Shown here: one piece after another, positions 22,201 to 35,500 of the stretch | How the letters are laid out: each line of letters starts with the position of its first letter | Numbering within the stretch: position 1 is the first letter of the stretch | Source of the DNA: Tubiluchus corallicola | Taxonomy: Eukaryota; Priapulida; Priapulimorpha; Priapulimorphida; Tubiluchidae | Direction: 5' to 3' | Assembly (NCBI GenBank): GCA_030141605.1 | Contig: JAQGDQ010000006.1 | Location: 1,123,501 to 1,187,500 of the forward strand | Length of the DNA: 64,000 bases | Notes under the pieces: generated by a model | Database searches by the model: none | Seen by the model: the letters and a program-made list of their open reading frames with translations, nothing else | Told to the model about the DNA's origin: nothing | Position numbers and translations under genes: made by a program

Positions 22201-24423
22201 GCCATTGATGCACTGTCCAAAAATTTTCGAGTTTTCTTTTTGTACACGTTATCAAAAACGAAAGAAATTTGTGTTTGGAATGTGGAAAATTGTTTGGAAA
22301 GCAAAGGAGAACCACAGCAAAGTCCTAGGATGAATTTGATGCTAACAGAACAAAAAAATTCAACCACACATAACACAAGTTGCTAAAAGCATATTCTTTC
22401 CAATAATTTTTATTTTCTGCATGCCTTTTTTAGCATTACGCAGTCTTGCAAAAGCTATTATCATACTTACGCACTAATGTACAAGACCTAATGATAACAA
22501 TGTAATAATACTCAAAACAGATACAAATGAAAACGGAACATTTTATTAATTTAACAGCACTGTGGTTAATTTTCAGAGGTTTCTTTGCTGGGGGGAGGCA
22601 ACATCACTTTCCCGCATGTTTAGCTATGATAAATGTGAAGCGATACACTCCACAGCCTGCACTACTGCTTATCGTAAGTTGTACAACATGTTAAAATGTG
22701 CAAAAAACAATATGTACAAAAAGAAAATTTTGTAAACGAACTTTCATGATTATCACTTACAGGTACCGCTCGACTATATAATGACTAAAGTGACTACAAA
22801 GTTGTTAATTTAAAATTTAAAAAAATGTTAAACAAGTAAATTTTCACTTATAGTTCAAACAAAAATAAGTATTTTCGTGATAAACAACAACACCAGTTTT
22901 TTCGATTTAGGGCAGTATATCATGTATCTTAATAGCGCTGGGAGAAGGCAATCTGTATGTCATACTAAACTGGACAGCATTCATTAACTGGACTGTTGTC
23001 ATGGCATCTACCTTAGCCTTGCTATATATAAGATGGAGAGACAGAGGAATTCCCAAGCCACTGCAGGTATGAGCACATAGGATCTTTACAGGTTAAAGGT
23101 AATTTTTTAAAGTTTTATAATAAAAAAATGTAAACCAAGTCTAAATTGCATAAATTGATGCTACTTGTCATCTAGCACAAATATCAAGGCTAGTGCCTAC
23201 AATCCTAACAAATCCCTCACCCAAAAAAATTAACTGCAAAAGGTAATGACTGTATAAAGTGTATATTGCTAATTAGGTTGGTGAGCAGTTGTGTAGCCAT
23301 GTGTGTATGCTGTGTGAGCAAAGTCAAGCCATGCAGAGGATGGTCATTGAAGACTCACTCTGGGTATTTTATCTTGCTGAGAGTATATGTATAATAGAAC
23401 TACATTTAAGATAGGTCTGTCAGTTTCAAAAGCTCAAAATTAAGAGCTTAGTCTTGATAATGAGTTGGGATCCAAGCTCGCTACTAAAATTAACATTAAA
23501 TAGGCTCAGCCCACATTGTTGAATGCTGGATTCTGGCTTGCAAGTTTCAAATTGTGTACAAAGGCACACATTATGAAATTAAGGCGGTTTAAAAGGATAT
23601 CAAACCTTTCTTCATTCTTCATTTTAGTTTCCCATCATTGTGCACATACTTTTCCTACTTTGCACGATGTTTCTTGTATTTGTTCCGTTTTGGGAACAGC
23701 CAATAGAAAATGCCATTGGAGTGACGTTTCTTGCAGCTGGAGCAATAGTGTACATAGTATTTGTTGTCTGGCAACCGGACATCCTGCAAATGATGAGTGG
23801 TAAGTTTCATTACACAAATATTCAAAATACAAACCATAACAGATCAATGCAGACTTGTTCCCAAGTTAATGAGTTCGCTTTTAAGTTCCTTAACTAATTG
23901 TTTTAGATTTTTAATGTTTAAAAATAACTTCTGCATTAATGTTTACCTGGCAGGTGGATTGTGAAGCACAAGAAATTTAATTACCAAAAACATTTATTTT
24001 GCGAAAAACTTGTTGCAAAGAAAACAAGAGCTGCACTCTTTTAATGAAATGATCAACACTGATAATATAAGAATTATTATATTATCACACTAAAATAAAT
24101 AACACACTTGTGTATTGGTTTCTTCACCAACATTTTTAACTTGCTCATGGTGAAATTAAGTAGTTATAAGCAAATGCTTTAAGTCGGCAGTTAACTCTGC
24201 TGAATATTCATTCGAATTTATGACACAGATATTGACACAGGACTCACGCAGGTCTATCTACAGACATTCTTTCATGAAACTGTTAAATGTCACCTGTCAT
24301 GCTTTTACAAATGTGGTATGGTTGTTTTTCTTTATATGGTTTCTAGGCAAAATGACTATCTTTTCACAACTGTTTCTTGAATGTGGATTTACAGAAGAAT
24401 ATGTTAAGGAGTATGCAGACTGA
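10292..24423 (+). CDS. SLC7A9: Heteromeric amino-acid transporter light chain, SLC7 family (b(0,+)AT/SLC7A9-like), 10 exons, 508 aa
   Basis: A plasma-membrane 12-TM APC-fold exchanger expected to pair with an SLC3 heavy chain. Exons: 10292-10814, 14536-14661, 14806-14905, 19974-20018, 21380-21503, 21998-22104, 22577-22673, 22911-23066, 23628-23799, 24347-24423; phases join exactly into 508 codons. TM1 carries the substrate-binding GSGIF motif (residues 58-62). Cys159 in PSGCK fits the conserved extracellular Cys that is disulfide-linked to the heavy chain. GNTENF and ALAFYSGLWAYTGW resemble b(0,+)AT more than LAT1, but y+LAT-type assignment cannot be excluded without a tree. Oddities: intron 2 uses a GC donor (g|gcaagt at 14662), exon 4 is only 45 bp, and intron 3 (14906-19973) is loaded with a dead LINE. 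Poly(A) signal aataaa lies near 24594. Confidence 0.93.
11050..11300 (-). mobile_element. 3' fragment of a CR1/L2-type LINE reverse transcriptase ORF
   Basis: The minus strand encodes, just below 11230, FGDRAFIVAARKLWNSLPN followed by a stop. That is the classic block at the C-terminus of CR1/L2-type ORF2 proteins. Upstream sequence reading RYLMRSHSNSVF continues the same protein after frameshifts. It is a 5'-truncated dead copy inside intron 1 of the SLC7 gene. Confidence 0.7.
11618..11760 (+). repeat. Interspersed repeat, copy A of an inverted pair
   Basis: The sequence around 'cccgtgtaagttttt', 'ggttttctcatgttctg' and 'agaatattaggggtg' recurs in reverse complement at about 13870-14010. 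Both copies lie in intron 1 of the SLC7 gene about 2.2 kb apart. The family is not recognised. Confidence 0.6.
13870..14010 (-). repeat. Interspersed repeat, copy B (inverted relative to 11.6 kb)
   Basis: The minus strand reads 'tccgtgtaagtttttctc', 'tgttttctcatgttctgg' and 'aagaatattaagggtgac', matching copy A. An 86-codon open frame on the + strand (13890-14150) overlaps it and is most likely a by-product of the repeat, not a gene. Confidence 0.6.
15241..15965 (+). repeat. Higher-order tandem array, period about 273-275 bp
   Basis: A long unit repeats about 2.6 times; for example, 'cttcgaaaagacacgaat' at 15501 recurs at 15774. Each unit has two parts. The shorter (about 80 bp) is 'gaaatttatataaaaa' to 'aatcgatcaga'. 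The longer contains 'ttgggcacaaattgcaaa', 'ccaaccattaaatttggc' and 'acaggtagaaacat'. The array ends immediately upstream of the LINE at 16.0 kb. The 14-mer cagacttcgaaaag of the array appears once more at 16027, at the head of the LINE. Confidence 0.8.
16000..19925 (+). mobile_element. Near full-length but inactivated non-LTR retrotransposon (ORF1 + APE endonuclease/RT ORF2)
   Basis: ORF1 remnants span 16095-16816: a coiled coil rich in Lys and Glu, then RNVIISGVPESE and KKVLLKRDDLPSKRK, typical of the LINE ORF1 RRM and C-terminal domains. ORF2 begins near 16830 with CSWNINQLK of the APE endonuclease, then LLMGDFNGR near 17205 and SNHAPIMLEL near 17495. The RT blocks follow: HKSGGPDGIQ near 18080, FILFVNFEKIFDKVNRK near 18445, and LLMIDDTALLAAN near 18730 in place of the F/YxDD box. 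The tail (19117-19695) has a Cys/His segment LCRCGQTHTEHHVI. Several stops and frameshifts make it dead. It lies in sense in intron 3 of the SLC7 gene. Confidence 0.85.
20310..20485 (-). mobile_element. Fragment of the same LINE family, inverted
   Basis: The reverse complement matches 19130-19290 of the LINE: 'gagacagat', 'aaaaagaccttgaacaaagg', 'cacaagcacaacactcttt' and LEQRHKHNTLLMAA against LEQRHKHETLMIAA. It is a truncated second copy on the opposite strand, ending where the palindrome at 20486 begins. Confidence 0.75.
20486..20745. mobile_element. Palindromic (foldback) element with arms of about 115 bp
   Basis: The left arm contains 'ataatttttgctattcc', 'tataatggaagagcctgc' and 'tataatgatggcatatgtc'. 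The right arm, read in reverse complement, gives 'ttatttttgttattct', 'tacaatggacgagcctgc' and 'tataacgatggcatatgtc'. The spacer around 20600 is short. The structure is a MITE or foldback transposon in intron 4 of the SLC7 gene, adjoining a LINE fragment. Confidence 0.75.
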
Positions 24424-27321
24424 ATGATGACCTCAGTCGATCCTCAAGCCAAGATGAAGAAAATCAACAAATAGTGTGGTTAGGTTTCACAATAATTATA
24501 TAGCCAAGCAAATTAAAACTTCGTTGGCAAACAATTGCTGCATAGCAAGATGCAAGTCCGGGGCTACACAAACACACACTACAATTAAAATACAATAAAG
24601 TGGTGCTTTAAAATTTCAGCATGTCATATCGCCTTCATTACTTAACCATGAATCATATAGGGTAGGGGAAACCACTAAATACATATACATACTTCACATT
24701 ACATTGTTATAATTACATATTATAGTTACATTAATAATTACAAAACTTGTTGAAACGCCGTAACATAGGTTGAACACTTTGCTCTAATGCTAGTGAACAA
24801 ATGAATTCACATCAGCCATTTCCAAATACAGTATTCTATTTGGTGAAAAAGCCTTTTCTGTTTGTGCTCCGCATCTCTGGAAAAAGTTACCTGTTGCTAT
24901 ATGCTCTGTAAGTTCATTAGATTCTTTTAAACAAAATCCTAAAATACATTTGTTTAGATTGTACTTTTTATAGTGAATTATTTTAATTTTTTAATGTCTT
25001 TCAAATTTTGTATCTTATGAATTTTAAATGTATTTTACTGTTCAGCATGCTGAGATTTTAAATTATGTATTGTGCTATATAAATATATATATATATTATA
25101 TTACATTACCTGTGAAAATTGACTACCCTATACAGAACTTGTTGCTACCTGTGAAATTCGTAGCAAAGTGAAATAGCTCAATAAAGATGCAAAAATAAGT
25201 AAATGAAATAAACACCTCTTACCTGTGGGCTTTCATCAGATGTAAATCAAATGTCAAGACAATTTTCAGCTTTGGCTTCAAGCAGAATTAATGTTTCAAA
25301 TTTAGTCATACCACCAGTGTCTTACATTCACAAAAAATTTGAGACAAAAATAATCCCTTTCGAACTGCACGTCTGCAAGCAAACTGATCACAGGGCAGAG
25401 TAAACCGCTTTCAGACTTCTACATGAATGCACAGCCTACTCTAGGTATCTTTTTTTTAACTCGGAACTGGTATCTTAGTATAAATGCTATTCTCGTTTCT
25501 CCTAAGTCTCGTTACACCACAAATACACCTGCCCAGAGTTCAAAATCGAAGGTTGCAAGTATTAAAATAAGCAAAATACATAAGGGATGTGAAAATAAAT
25601 AGCCAACAGATTATTTAGATTTACTTACAAAGATCTTTGATGTTCAAAACATACATTAAAAACCAATACATTAACAAAATATATGAATAAAGTAAACTTG
25701 TTGGCTGGGATTATTAACCTTTTTGTACCATATAGCCTTTATCAGGAAAAGTGGTTAGCATATAGATATCAAAGACACAAGCAGCAGAAGCCAAGGAAGT
25801 ACACAATAATTCACAGGAATTTACTAGAAACATCGCATCTTTCTCAATTTCTTTACTGACAGTTGTTGCCAATAAAAATTTTAACTTTAATTAAAAACCT
25901 TTAGGATCTAGGTAGAGCAAAATTTGATGTGGAAATTCAGAATACTTGCACTCCACTAGTTTTAATTTTTAGTATTTCTAAATGTTATTGTATACCGAAA
26001 AGTAGTAAACTGTTTTAACCTTTATAGAAACATTGTGGCAGTATAAACTTTACAACAATATCATTTAGCTAAAGAATAAATAAACATTTAAATCAATACC
26101 TTTTGAAAAGTATCAGGCAGAACTAGTATAACAATAACAATCAAATATCCTTGATGTTTAATAACAAATAGTCTTCCATACATTAACTATCAGGAACAAA
26201 CACAATGATGACAACCCCATCGATATCTCTCTTTACTGTTATAAATTAAGCAGTAAGCAATTGCCAGTGTTGTTAGATAGGTTTATAGTAGCACACAATC
26301 TATGTACATTTCACTGTAAAAATACTGAAAATAAAATTCCTTACAGTAAATCCTATGCAAAAAATCTCAAAATGTTTCATTTTTCAAATGATCAGAATAT
26401 GAAGCCTAACTCAAGTAGATACATGTAAAATTACTGTTTTCTGCTTTCGAAGATTAACAGTTATCTTGTCCTAACAATACTTTTATCATTTTACCTAATT
26501 ACTTAAAATCCAGTGTAATCACCATGCTGTCGCCAACTGGAGCACGAACATTGTTCAAATTTAATAATAAATATGAGTACAGCACTATTGAATTTGACAA
26601 AAACGTTCAATGTATATTTGTTGCATCTTGTTTAAATCCTGCAACTGAGGGTTTCTACTACAGATTTACAGCACATTTTAACTGCATCTTTACCAGTGTG
26701 ACAAAATGGTAAGCTTATATCATAATATCAAGTACATTCAGGCTCTTTTACATTCTTTTCCCTGTCATACCTCTAAAATGGTACAGGCTCAAAGCTTGGT
26801 ACTAAAAATGCAATTACAGCTGTTGTGTTCTCTCTAGTTTTAAAAATGTCTGACAATTTCTTCTTATTTTAAGCAAGGCCCAAAACTCAATCACAGTAGT
26901 ATATAACAGAAGACGACCACAAGTAATGTTTTCAAAGCTTGCAGTCTGAAACAGAAAAAATAAGCCTTAAAAGCAAACCAGCTTCCTTTAGTTCAGTTTT
27001 AATTTTAATAGATTGTGATACCAGCACTGCAAACAGTGCTTGTAAACACTATATTTGCAGAATGTGGTGACTCAATCAAACCTATTGCCAGGAATGACGA
27101 AGCATAATAAGATGGTGCTTTTTAAAGGTATTTAGTTTAATTTCTTTGAATTATAGCACCTTACAGAAGATAAACTTCAGAATTTGAAAAAAGAAATTTC
27201 AATCAGGATTAGCATAACTATCCAAAATGCACATGTATACAAGTCTGAGTACTAGTGGTAACTTAAAATATCAACTAAAATCTATTGTTGCACATTTATG
27301 TGTGACTCACCATAGCATCTT
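24424..27321. other. Convergent intergenic region (3' sides of SLC7 gene and TIMM21)
   Basis: It holds the 3' UTR of the SLC7 transporter (aataaa near 24594), a LINE tail at 24839-25110, and then AT-rich sequence with no recognisable exon up to the TIMM21 stop codon. A 62-codon open frame at 26524-26712 (+) resembles nothing I know. Confidence 0.5.
24839..25110 (+). mobile_element. 3' end of an L2/CR1-type LINE
   Basis: The frame 24839-24973 reads FGEKAFSVCAPHLWKKLP, then VAICSVSSLDSFKQ and IHLFRLYFL before a stop: the well-conserved C-terminal block of L2/CR1 ORF2 proteins. The short 3' UTR ends in 'tgtgctatataaatatatat', a typical L2-like tail. The copy is 5'-truncated. Confidence 0.75.
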
Positions 27322-29467
27322 TCATGTTGACTGCAAATCTAAACTTCTATAATCTTCCAATGTTATAGTTTTGTGGGGATAGCCCTCAAGATCAACTATT
27401 AGGTAGTGAAAATCATAATGTCGCTTTTCGTTCTGTAAATTAGTGATTAAAAATTGGTTGAGCAACCAGTAGCAGTGCAAATGATATATACATAAGTATT
27501 ATTAAATGTCTAATGTTGATAATATGAAAGCAATTTCAAATATTAAAATTAATATTAGTAAATAAAAACTTTGCCATAACATTTTCTATGAAATGTGTCT
27601 GCAACAGATGCATGTTATTAATTAAAATTTATGGCAACGACATTAAATAAAGAAATCTTAATTTAGTATCTGTTATTGTCAATCATTCACAGATCTGACA
27701 GCTATTAATCGATAAGCGAATGATCACAAAAGTTTATCAAAAGCATTGGCCTCGTGACTCATTTCCTCAACAACTTCGTAGACCTTTAGAATAAAATTTA
27801 AAAAAGCGACAAGAACTAAAAAGGAGTATATATAAGAGACGATATAATCATTAAAATATAGAAGAACACGTTTATCCTATTTGTGGTAACTTAAGGCTAG
27901 TCAATTTAGCGGGTCTATCATTTCTTGACACCATTTATAGTATTTTAATAAACATTGTTAAAACATTGTAAGAGACAGTCACATTTATGACAAAAAAATC
28001 TATCTGCAACTTCATACTTCTATTTATTCACAAATGTTTGTATGACTACAATAAAAGGAAGAAACATGAAATATTCTCAGTGTAAGATAAAATTTAAGCT
28101 AGTAGCTTGTATGCTGGTGTGAAATGCAATAGTTTTGTAATTATGTAAGTTGGACTGGTTCACACACAGTTTTGAGTTCAGGAAAATAATTAAAAAATTT
28201 TTATTTATCATATTGTCACAATTTAATTTAAACTCTCCTCACCTTTATCACTTCAACATGTACATTAGCTTTCCTATATGGACCTTGTATATAAAACCTC
28301 ATTCTCATGTGATTTACTCCATGCTGATCAACAAATTCACTATGCAGAACATGACGCCTTCGGCCTCTACTAGATAACTCACCATAACCTTTTATTGGCG
28401 TGCCTAAAACATCTGTGATCTGAAAAAAGGCAATTAAACTAAAATGATAACTTGGTACTAGCATTACAGTCACAGCTATTCATTTCTAGTGTCTGTTTTG
28501 TTATATGAATGATATCCTAGTATGGAAACACCAATTTATCTAGTTTCAATCCAGGTTGTAGTACAGCAATAAAGTGAGAAAGTTTTTTGCTCAATTTCAA
28601 ATTTCACGTATTATACACCTATTTTTAGCTAACTTTCAGAAGCACAAGCTCATTCTGTCAGTTTAGAGATTTCTCCAGAAATGCTCCAGTTTTCCCCATG
28701 GTATTTTTTGTATGGAAACTCTAAAATAACTTTTTCCCATTTAACACTAAAACAGCTTTCTTTCTAAAGTGCCATAGCTGTTCAATGGAAAAAATAAAAG
28801 TCACGACACTACTGAGAGCTATTTAATGCTGAAGGTGTTTCTGGCCAGATGCTTCAGACTTTTAATTCAGGTATACTCATGTTGGCAGTATTCGTGACAT
28901 ATGTACATTACTTATAAAAAGTAACCACCAACAAGCTATGGTAACATAGAATTCAGAAAGAATGAAGACGTACCCGCTGGAAGAAAAGTATGCTGAAATG
29001 ATGATTCTCTGTATACTCTATATTCTTGGAGTAACAAGCAGTAGTAGTTAATTTTTTAATGGCATTTGGCTTTTGGCCTACATGATGCAAAAGTTTTTTC
29101 ACAAGGAATAATATTGGTAACAATGAAATACAGCAGTATTAGATTTCAGACATTTACGATATTTGAAATCTCTTGCACACAAAATCCTTTATTAACTCAC
29201 GCGTGGATCTTTTTTACACTTGTTGAAGGCCCTGCTATAGACACCATTAGGACTGTCTCCAGAGAAAAGTTCACTAAATATGGTATAAAACATAAAGCCT
29301 GTAACACAAAAATGAAGTCAATAAGACGCTGCAGTGCTACTAACTTTCACACGCAAGTTCAGTAACTGAGTGCAAGGACTTGTTAACAACCAAAGTGTTG
29401 GATTGGATGGGTGCACGCCAGCAGAACTTCCTTGGGCAGTTTTAACCTGTTTTACTCGATGAGGAAT

Positions 29468-29531
<64 letters not shown>

Positions 29532-32500
29532 CGTGCGTGTGTGTGTGTATATATGCCAGCTGATTAGACCCCTTAGGCAAAATGAGTTAAACTTAGATAT
29601 ACTACCAATTGGAATGTTAATCAAACAAAATTCTGAAAATATTTATACCTGTGACACCAAGACCTCCTACAATAACAACTAACCAAGTTGCATCTTTGCT
29701 TGTTTGTTTAACTGAAACACAACAGAAAAATAATGATTACACAACAGTTAAAAAAAACTTACAATTATTACAAAAAACTTAATTAAAGTACGTAACAAAT
29801 AATTTCATTATTTTAGATAGGTCATAACAGTGAAAGGGTTACCTGAATAGTGATTAGCTAAAGAAAAAGAAATATTTTGTTGATACTATATTGAGTGAAA
29901 TTTTGTTGTCATGATTTGACAGTAAATGTGTGGTATAGCATTCAACATGCTACAAAGTGCACAATCAAATTTTAATCTAGAACTGTTCTGTAGATGGTGA
30001 CACATGCAACAAATGATAGAATCTTTAAAACTAAGTAAGCAGGCTAAATTTTACTGTATACACTTATTTTGAAACATTTTGACATGCTGCTGACAAGGAA
30101 TTGGAGGGAGAAGGCACCAAGAGAGAAATGCAGTAGTACAGTCCTGTATGGTACTCTCCTGTAATAGCAGAGTCCTACATAAAATGAACCAGATACACAT
30201 TCATAAAAATCAATATAAGAGGCTGTATTCACTTGCAGCGGAAAGAGAAAGCCCCAATAATAATTCATCGAGGTACGTATTCCAAAATCATAGGTTTTCA
30301 GCAGAATTTCAAGACTAATAAAAAGCGGAACATAAAAACAGACAATCCAAGTCCGATATGGAGGAAAGATGAGCATACCATTCTGCTCTAATATGGGTGT
30401 CCCTCAAGGCAATTAATGAACAAATGAACTACAAGACATAAAATGTTCACTTAGCCACCATTTAGCAAAATATACGAAACCTTAACGTCAGTAATACGAG
30501 GATGAAACAATATGAGGAGGTAATGATTCATGAAAAAATGTAAATATATTGGTAGCTTGTTAGATACCAAAGCTGACATACAACGAAGGAAAATTCTAGC
30601 ACTGTCTGCTTATTCAGATTTCACGAAGGTTTTAGAAAATGAAAGACATTCTCTCGAAACCTTTTAACCTTAGCTGAACCTATATTTTTTAAACAATGAC
30701 AAATGAAGGAAATTGAAACCTTTCCAAGAAGTCTCTACAAAAAGTCAATTGATATCAAATGATATGACAGATTATCCAGTGACGATCTGTATGATGTGGT
30801 GAAGAACTCTTGGGGTAAACAAATTCAAATAAGAAAGCTGTACTGGACTGGGCATGTACTAAGAGTGCCACATAAATCTCCTTTTCTTATAGGGTTATGT
30901 AAAGCACTTGAAACACCAAAAAAGCTGAGAGGGGGTTAGTTACTGATGTATATAGATACACTGCAAAAAGATCCAGCAAATATACATCTAGATTTGAGAG
31001 ATGTGTCGAAAAAGCTCGTCAATATGGCGTCTCGAGGCACAGTACCTATTTTTGTGATAAACCCGGTTTGCTTGGATCCGTCCCTAATTAGTGAATGTGC
31101 AACTATCTTGTACAAATGAGAAGTCTGCAGGTTGTATTATTTGGTGCTCTGCCTAACTGCCCTTCAATGGACCACTTACCTACTGATGCCAAATAGATTT
31201 TTTGTGATATCTATTCATTTTCTGGGCAATCTATATTGTGTTGAAATAGGATGTTGTGTGTTGCCAAGGACAATCTGGCCCTGATCATATTGTAAAATCT
31301 CCATAATAAATATTCACATATCTTAATTTCCTGTCCTTGATTTTCTTCAGATATACATCAATATAATGTAGAAAGCAGCAATATTAATAATATCATGTTT
31401 GACTGTGTCTGAAGACAAAGAATAGGTTTTCGAATTTGGGGCAAAATTTAGACACCAGTCTCGCTGTCCCGCCTTTACGATAAAAAAATCACAACAACAA
31501 AACTCATTCTCCTTTATTTTCGACATGATTCATCGTGAGCACTAGGCAGTAGTGGCAGACAGGAGTGCCTGGCATCAACGGGTGACAGTCCGTGGGACGT
31601 GCCATATTTTAGAACATATAAGCACACCAGTAGTTACAAATAAAAATTGATCATTTGAACATTTAACTTTTTGACTTAGCAAAGCTTTTCTACTTGAGAA
31701 ACTCTGAGTATGAATAATGATTACTTATATTTCTTTCACATTAATACCCGTGTTATCCAACCTTAGCACATTTTTGTTTTAAAATCCATCATTAAAAATA
31801 TCATTCTCATTTAAGTAGTGTCATCAATGCCCAAGCTATGCATTTTTATTTTTTCAAACCTCATGTTAAATAATTATGATTCTTATGCAGTGAAACTATA
31901 ATCATTTCTTCACGCAGTCCTGCATATTAATGTCTTATATCATTCCTTTTTCTTTTGCATTATCATAACTCAGATTTTTATTTTGAAATCTGATGCTGAA
32001 ATACATATCAGTTATCATTGTTATTTAGTAGTGTAATCATAAAAATTTCTCCACATAGCCCTGTATATCTTATAACTCTGTTTGGATTGACAAAATTATT
32101 AATTCTGTAACTATTAAATTGTCCAATTGATTCCTATAAACTTGCATAGTGAATATATATAATTATATATATATTCACCTGTTAAACATAGCGTCTAATC
32201 CCTAAACAAATTCTGTCAATGTGCTGTATATAAGGGTAGTCTTTTTAGGACTTTTTGGTAATACACTCTGTTCCGCACTGGTTCTCCCTTTAAATACAAG
32301 TTTAATTATTGACTGCCTGTAATTCTCTTGTGTAAAATAATATAATATTATCTCAAGTGCGATAGACAGGCACATTGTAAGAAGCTTTGAGCTGCATGTC
32401 CCCCTGCACAAACTCGTGAAGCGCTAATTACCTAGTGTATACTATGGTGCGCTACTATATGTTTTGTTTTATTAGTTTATTTTACGTATAGATGTAAAAT

Positions 32501-35500
32501 AAACTGAACTTTGACATCAACAAGAACGCAGCGAGGGAGGATTTTCCAGATCTTGAAATAAATTTTAGCTCACGTTGAAATAAATCGGTCTCGCAGAGAG
32601 TCCGTTGTGGCAACACTGCAACCAACATGTCGGCGACCAGTGTTTCAAATGTTTTTGCAGATTTTCAAAATTTCATCGATTTAGAACAAGAGCAAAGAGA
32701 AGAGATACGTGTTTGTGTCAAAGAGCTAGAACAAACAGTCAGAGACATTCTAGCTGCTATACAAGTCATACACACATCTGATGGATTGAAGAATATTACA
32801 AGTGTTTGCAAACAGGTATTTTGGTTCTACATAATAGTAACTCACGGCACAACAATGCATTAACAATTTTACAATTTAATGCTGTTCTATTGCTATTCTA
32901 GGTCATCTTTGAAAACGAAATTCAAAGTCCGCTATTATCACCTTTGCGCCAGTAGACTTAAGCTTGATTATTTATATTAGGGTCATGTTTGGCATTGAAA
33001 GTCGTAGACACAGGCTTCGCCATGTTTTAAAAGAACATCGTAAAATGTCTTTGTTTTAGGTGCGGCAGCAATTTCTAACAGTAAAGGAACAATTCGCAAA
33101 TCTTGCAACAAAGATCCCAGCGGGAGAATACTACCGGTTCAATGATCACTGGCGATTTGCCTGTCAACGTTTAGCATTCCTTTCAGCACTTACCATTTAC
33201 TTAGAAACAGAACAACTTATTACAAGGGAACAAATGGCAGAAATGCTAGGTGAGAAGCATTTTTCTTCAAAGTACATAACGTGAAGGTTGTATTCACTAT
33301 TTCAGTATGAAAGGCAAAAATAGCGTATGTACAAAAAAAGTTCATTAAAATTTTCACGTCCTTTTTTATATTTTTTACTGTAAATGTTATTACTTGTAAA
33401 TTGTAACATTACAATTTCACTTAACAAGTTAATCTAACAAGCTAATTGGCTTGCAGGCTAATCTGAATATAGCTGTGATATATGAAATATAAGATAAATA
33501 TAATTACTATGTTGCGCACTCATTGCTATATTTTGCAAAAGTAACATTCTTAAATTTTTGTCTTTTCTGTATTAAAAATTTTGTTGCCTGCAGACGGTAG
33601 CTGTGTATTAGAGAGTAGCTGTACTGCCGCTTGATTTTTAATAGCGCTTTAATTATCTGTTTATCTGTTTATATCTCTTTTTGGCATTAAGAATGTAACC
33701 AGTTTATAAAACATTACTTAAGTTCAAGATATTTTACAAAATCAAAAGTAACCTAGCATTAAACTAGGATATAATAAAGTGCTATAAAACTGATTTTGCT
33801 CAAAACTATCATAATTATATTGCAAAGGTGATAATTAGTTAGTACGGTAAAATAAAACTAATGTGTTTTAGGTGTAAAAGTGAACAGAGAGGAAGGATTT
33901 CACATGGACTTGGAAGACTACCTAATAGGAACATTAACATTAGCAAGTGAGCTGTCACGGCTTGCAGTAAACAGCGTAGTCGCTGGTGATTATAATCGCC
34001 CGGTCAGAATAGCTGCTTTTGTGAATGAACTAATGAATGGATTCCGTTTGTTGAATTTAAAAAATGATTCGCTCAGGAAAAGATTTGATGGACTAAAATA
34101 TGATCTCAAAAAGGTGGAAGAAGTTGTGTATGATCTCAGCATTCGAGGACTCAAGTCATCAGATACTTGAATTTTTACTGGTGAAAACATTGAGTAATAA
34201 AAATATATTGTCAAATGTGCAGTTTCTGTACACTTAATTATAATAATGCCATGCTACTTAGTGATAAGAATAAACCACGGAAGACTATGAAAACTGGTTC
34301 AATTGCCTGTAGCAAGTTTATAATGTCTTCTACCATTAACTGAGGGGGGGGGGGTTTCAGGCAAAGTGATTTGTTAGGAAGAACACACAGATTTGTCTGA
34401 TATTTGATATCATATTTGTTAAATGTAATAAGTAACTTGAATAACTTCTTGCAAATTGTAATTAGTACTGCTGGTTCAAATGTCATTTATGTAATGTAGT
34501 TACTCAATATAAGGCCACTGCAAAATTACTAATAAAGTATAAAAACCATGCACACATAGTCTGGCATAATGCAAAATTTAAAATGCCAATATTACCCAAT
34601 AAATTTAGTACAGTAATAAGCAAAATAATGCCAAAATTAACAAGAATAGTTTATTATTATTAAACAAGAACTTGAGAATCGATTAAATCCTGGATTACTT
34701 GACTTGAAACTCAATTTGATGTTGAGCATGACCACATGAATATGACTTAGGACTCTACTCAGACGAAGACATAATGACTCGAGACTCAACTTGGATTTGG
34801 ACATAATGACTCGAGACTTGACGCTGACTCTAAACTTGACTCAGACCTGGGGCACAGCGACTGGAGACTTGACTCAGACTTGAACTATAAAGAGTTTGAC
34901 TTGAGACTCGACTTGGACTTGAGCCGAAGCCTGGATTACAACACTGGTCAATTTGCTCCAGAATCTACATTCCTGCTCTATTATTTAGGCAAAGACATTG
35001 ATCTGTACAGCAACAAGAATTTCCCTGTGTCAGTCTAAGTAATAATATTAAAGGGATCTCTGCAAGACATGCTATGTAACCTTAGATAAAAGTAGAGAAG
35101 TCCCATATCTAATATGCGATAATACTGGTTATAGTCAGACCAAGTTAGTACAGCAGCTGCTGTCTTAGTTAATTTATGTTGATTTATGTGGTCTAGTAGT
35201 GAACAAGTCCAGTTGAAAAACATTCATCAGTTTAAGTATGCTGTAACTTCACAGGAAAAGAATTCACACATAATTGAACTTATTGATGACTTTTTTGGGT
35301 TTATGACAAAAAGTGTCATATAAACCTAAAAAGGTCGCATGGATAAATTTTGTGCAACCTTTTCATGTTACACAAAAGTTAAATTGGCACAAAATAAACT
35401 TACTGTTGTCTAAAACAGCAGACATTATACTTCAACACATGAGCTAATCATTACATGCGCTTTCTCAAAAATTTGGTTAATGCAACACGCTAATACTCCT

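Noticed and set aside
29442-29682. Two open frames of Cys-Val and His-Thr repeats
   Set aside because: Pure translation of the GT microsatellite.
31530-31610. Locally GC-rich stretch considered as a tRNA gene
   Set aside because: No cloverleaf with paired acceptor ends or convincing A and B boxes could be drawn.
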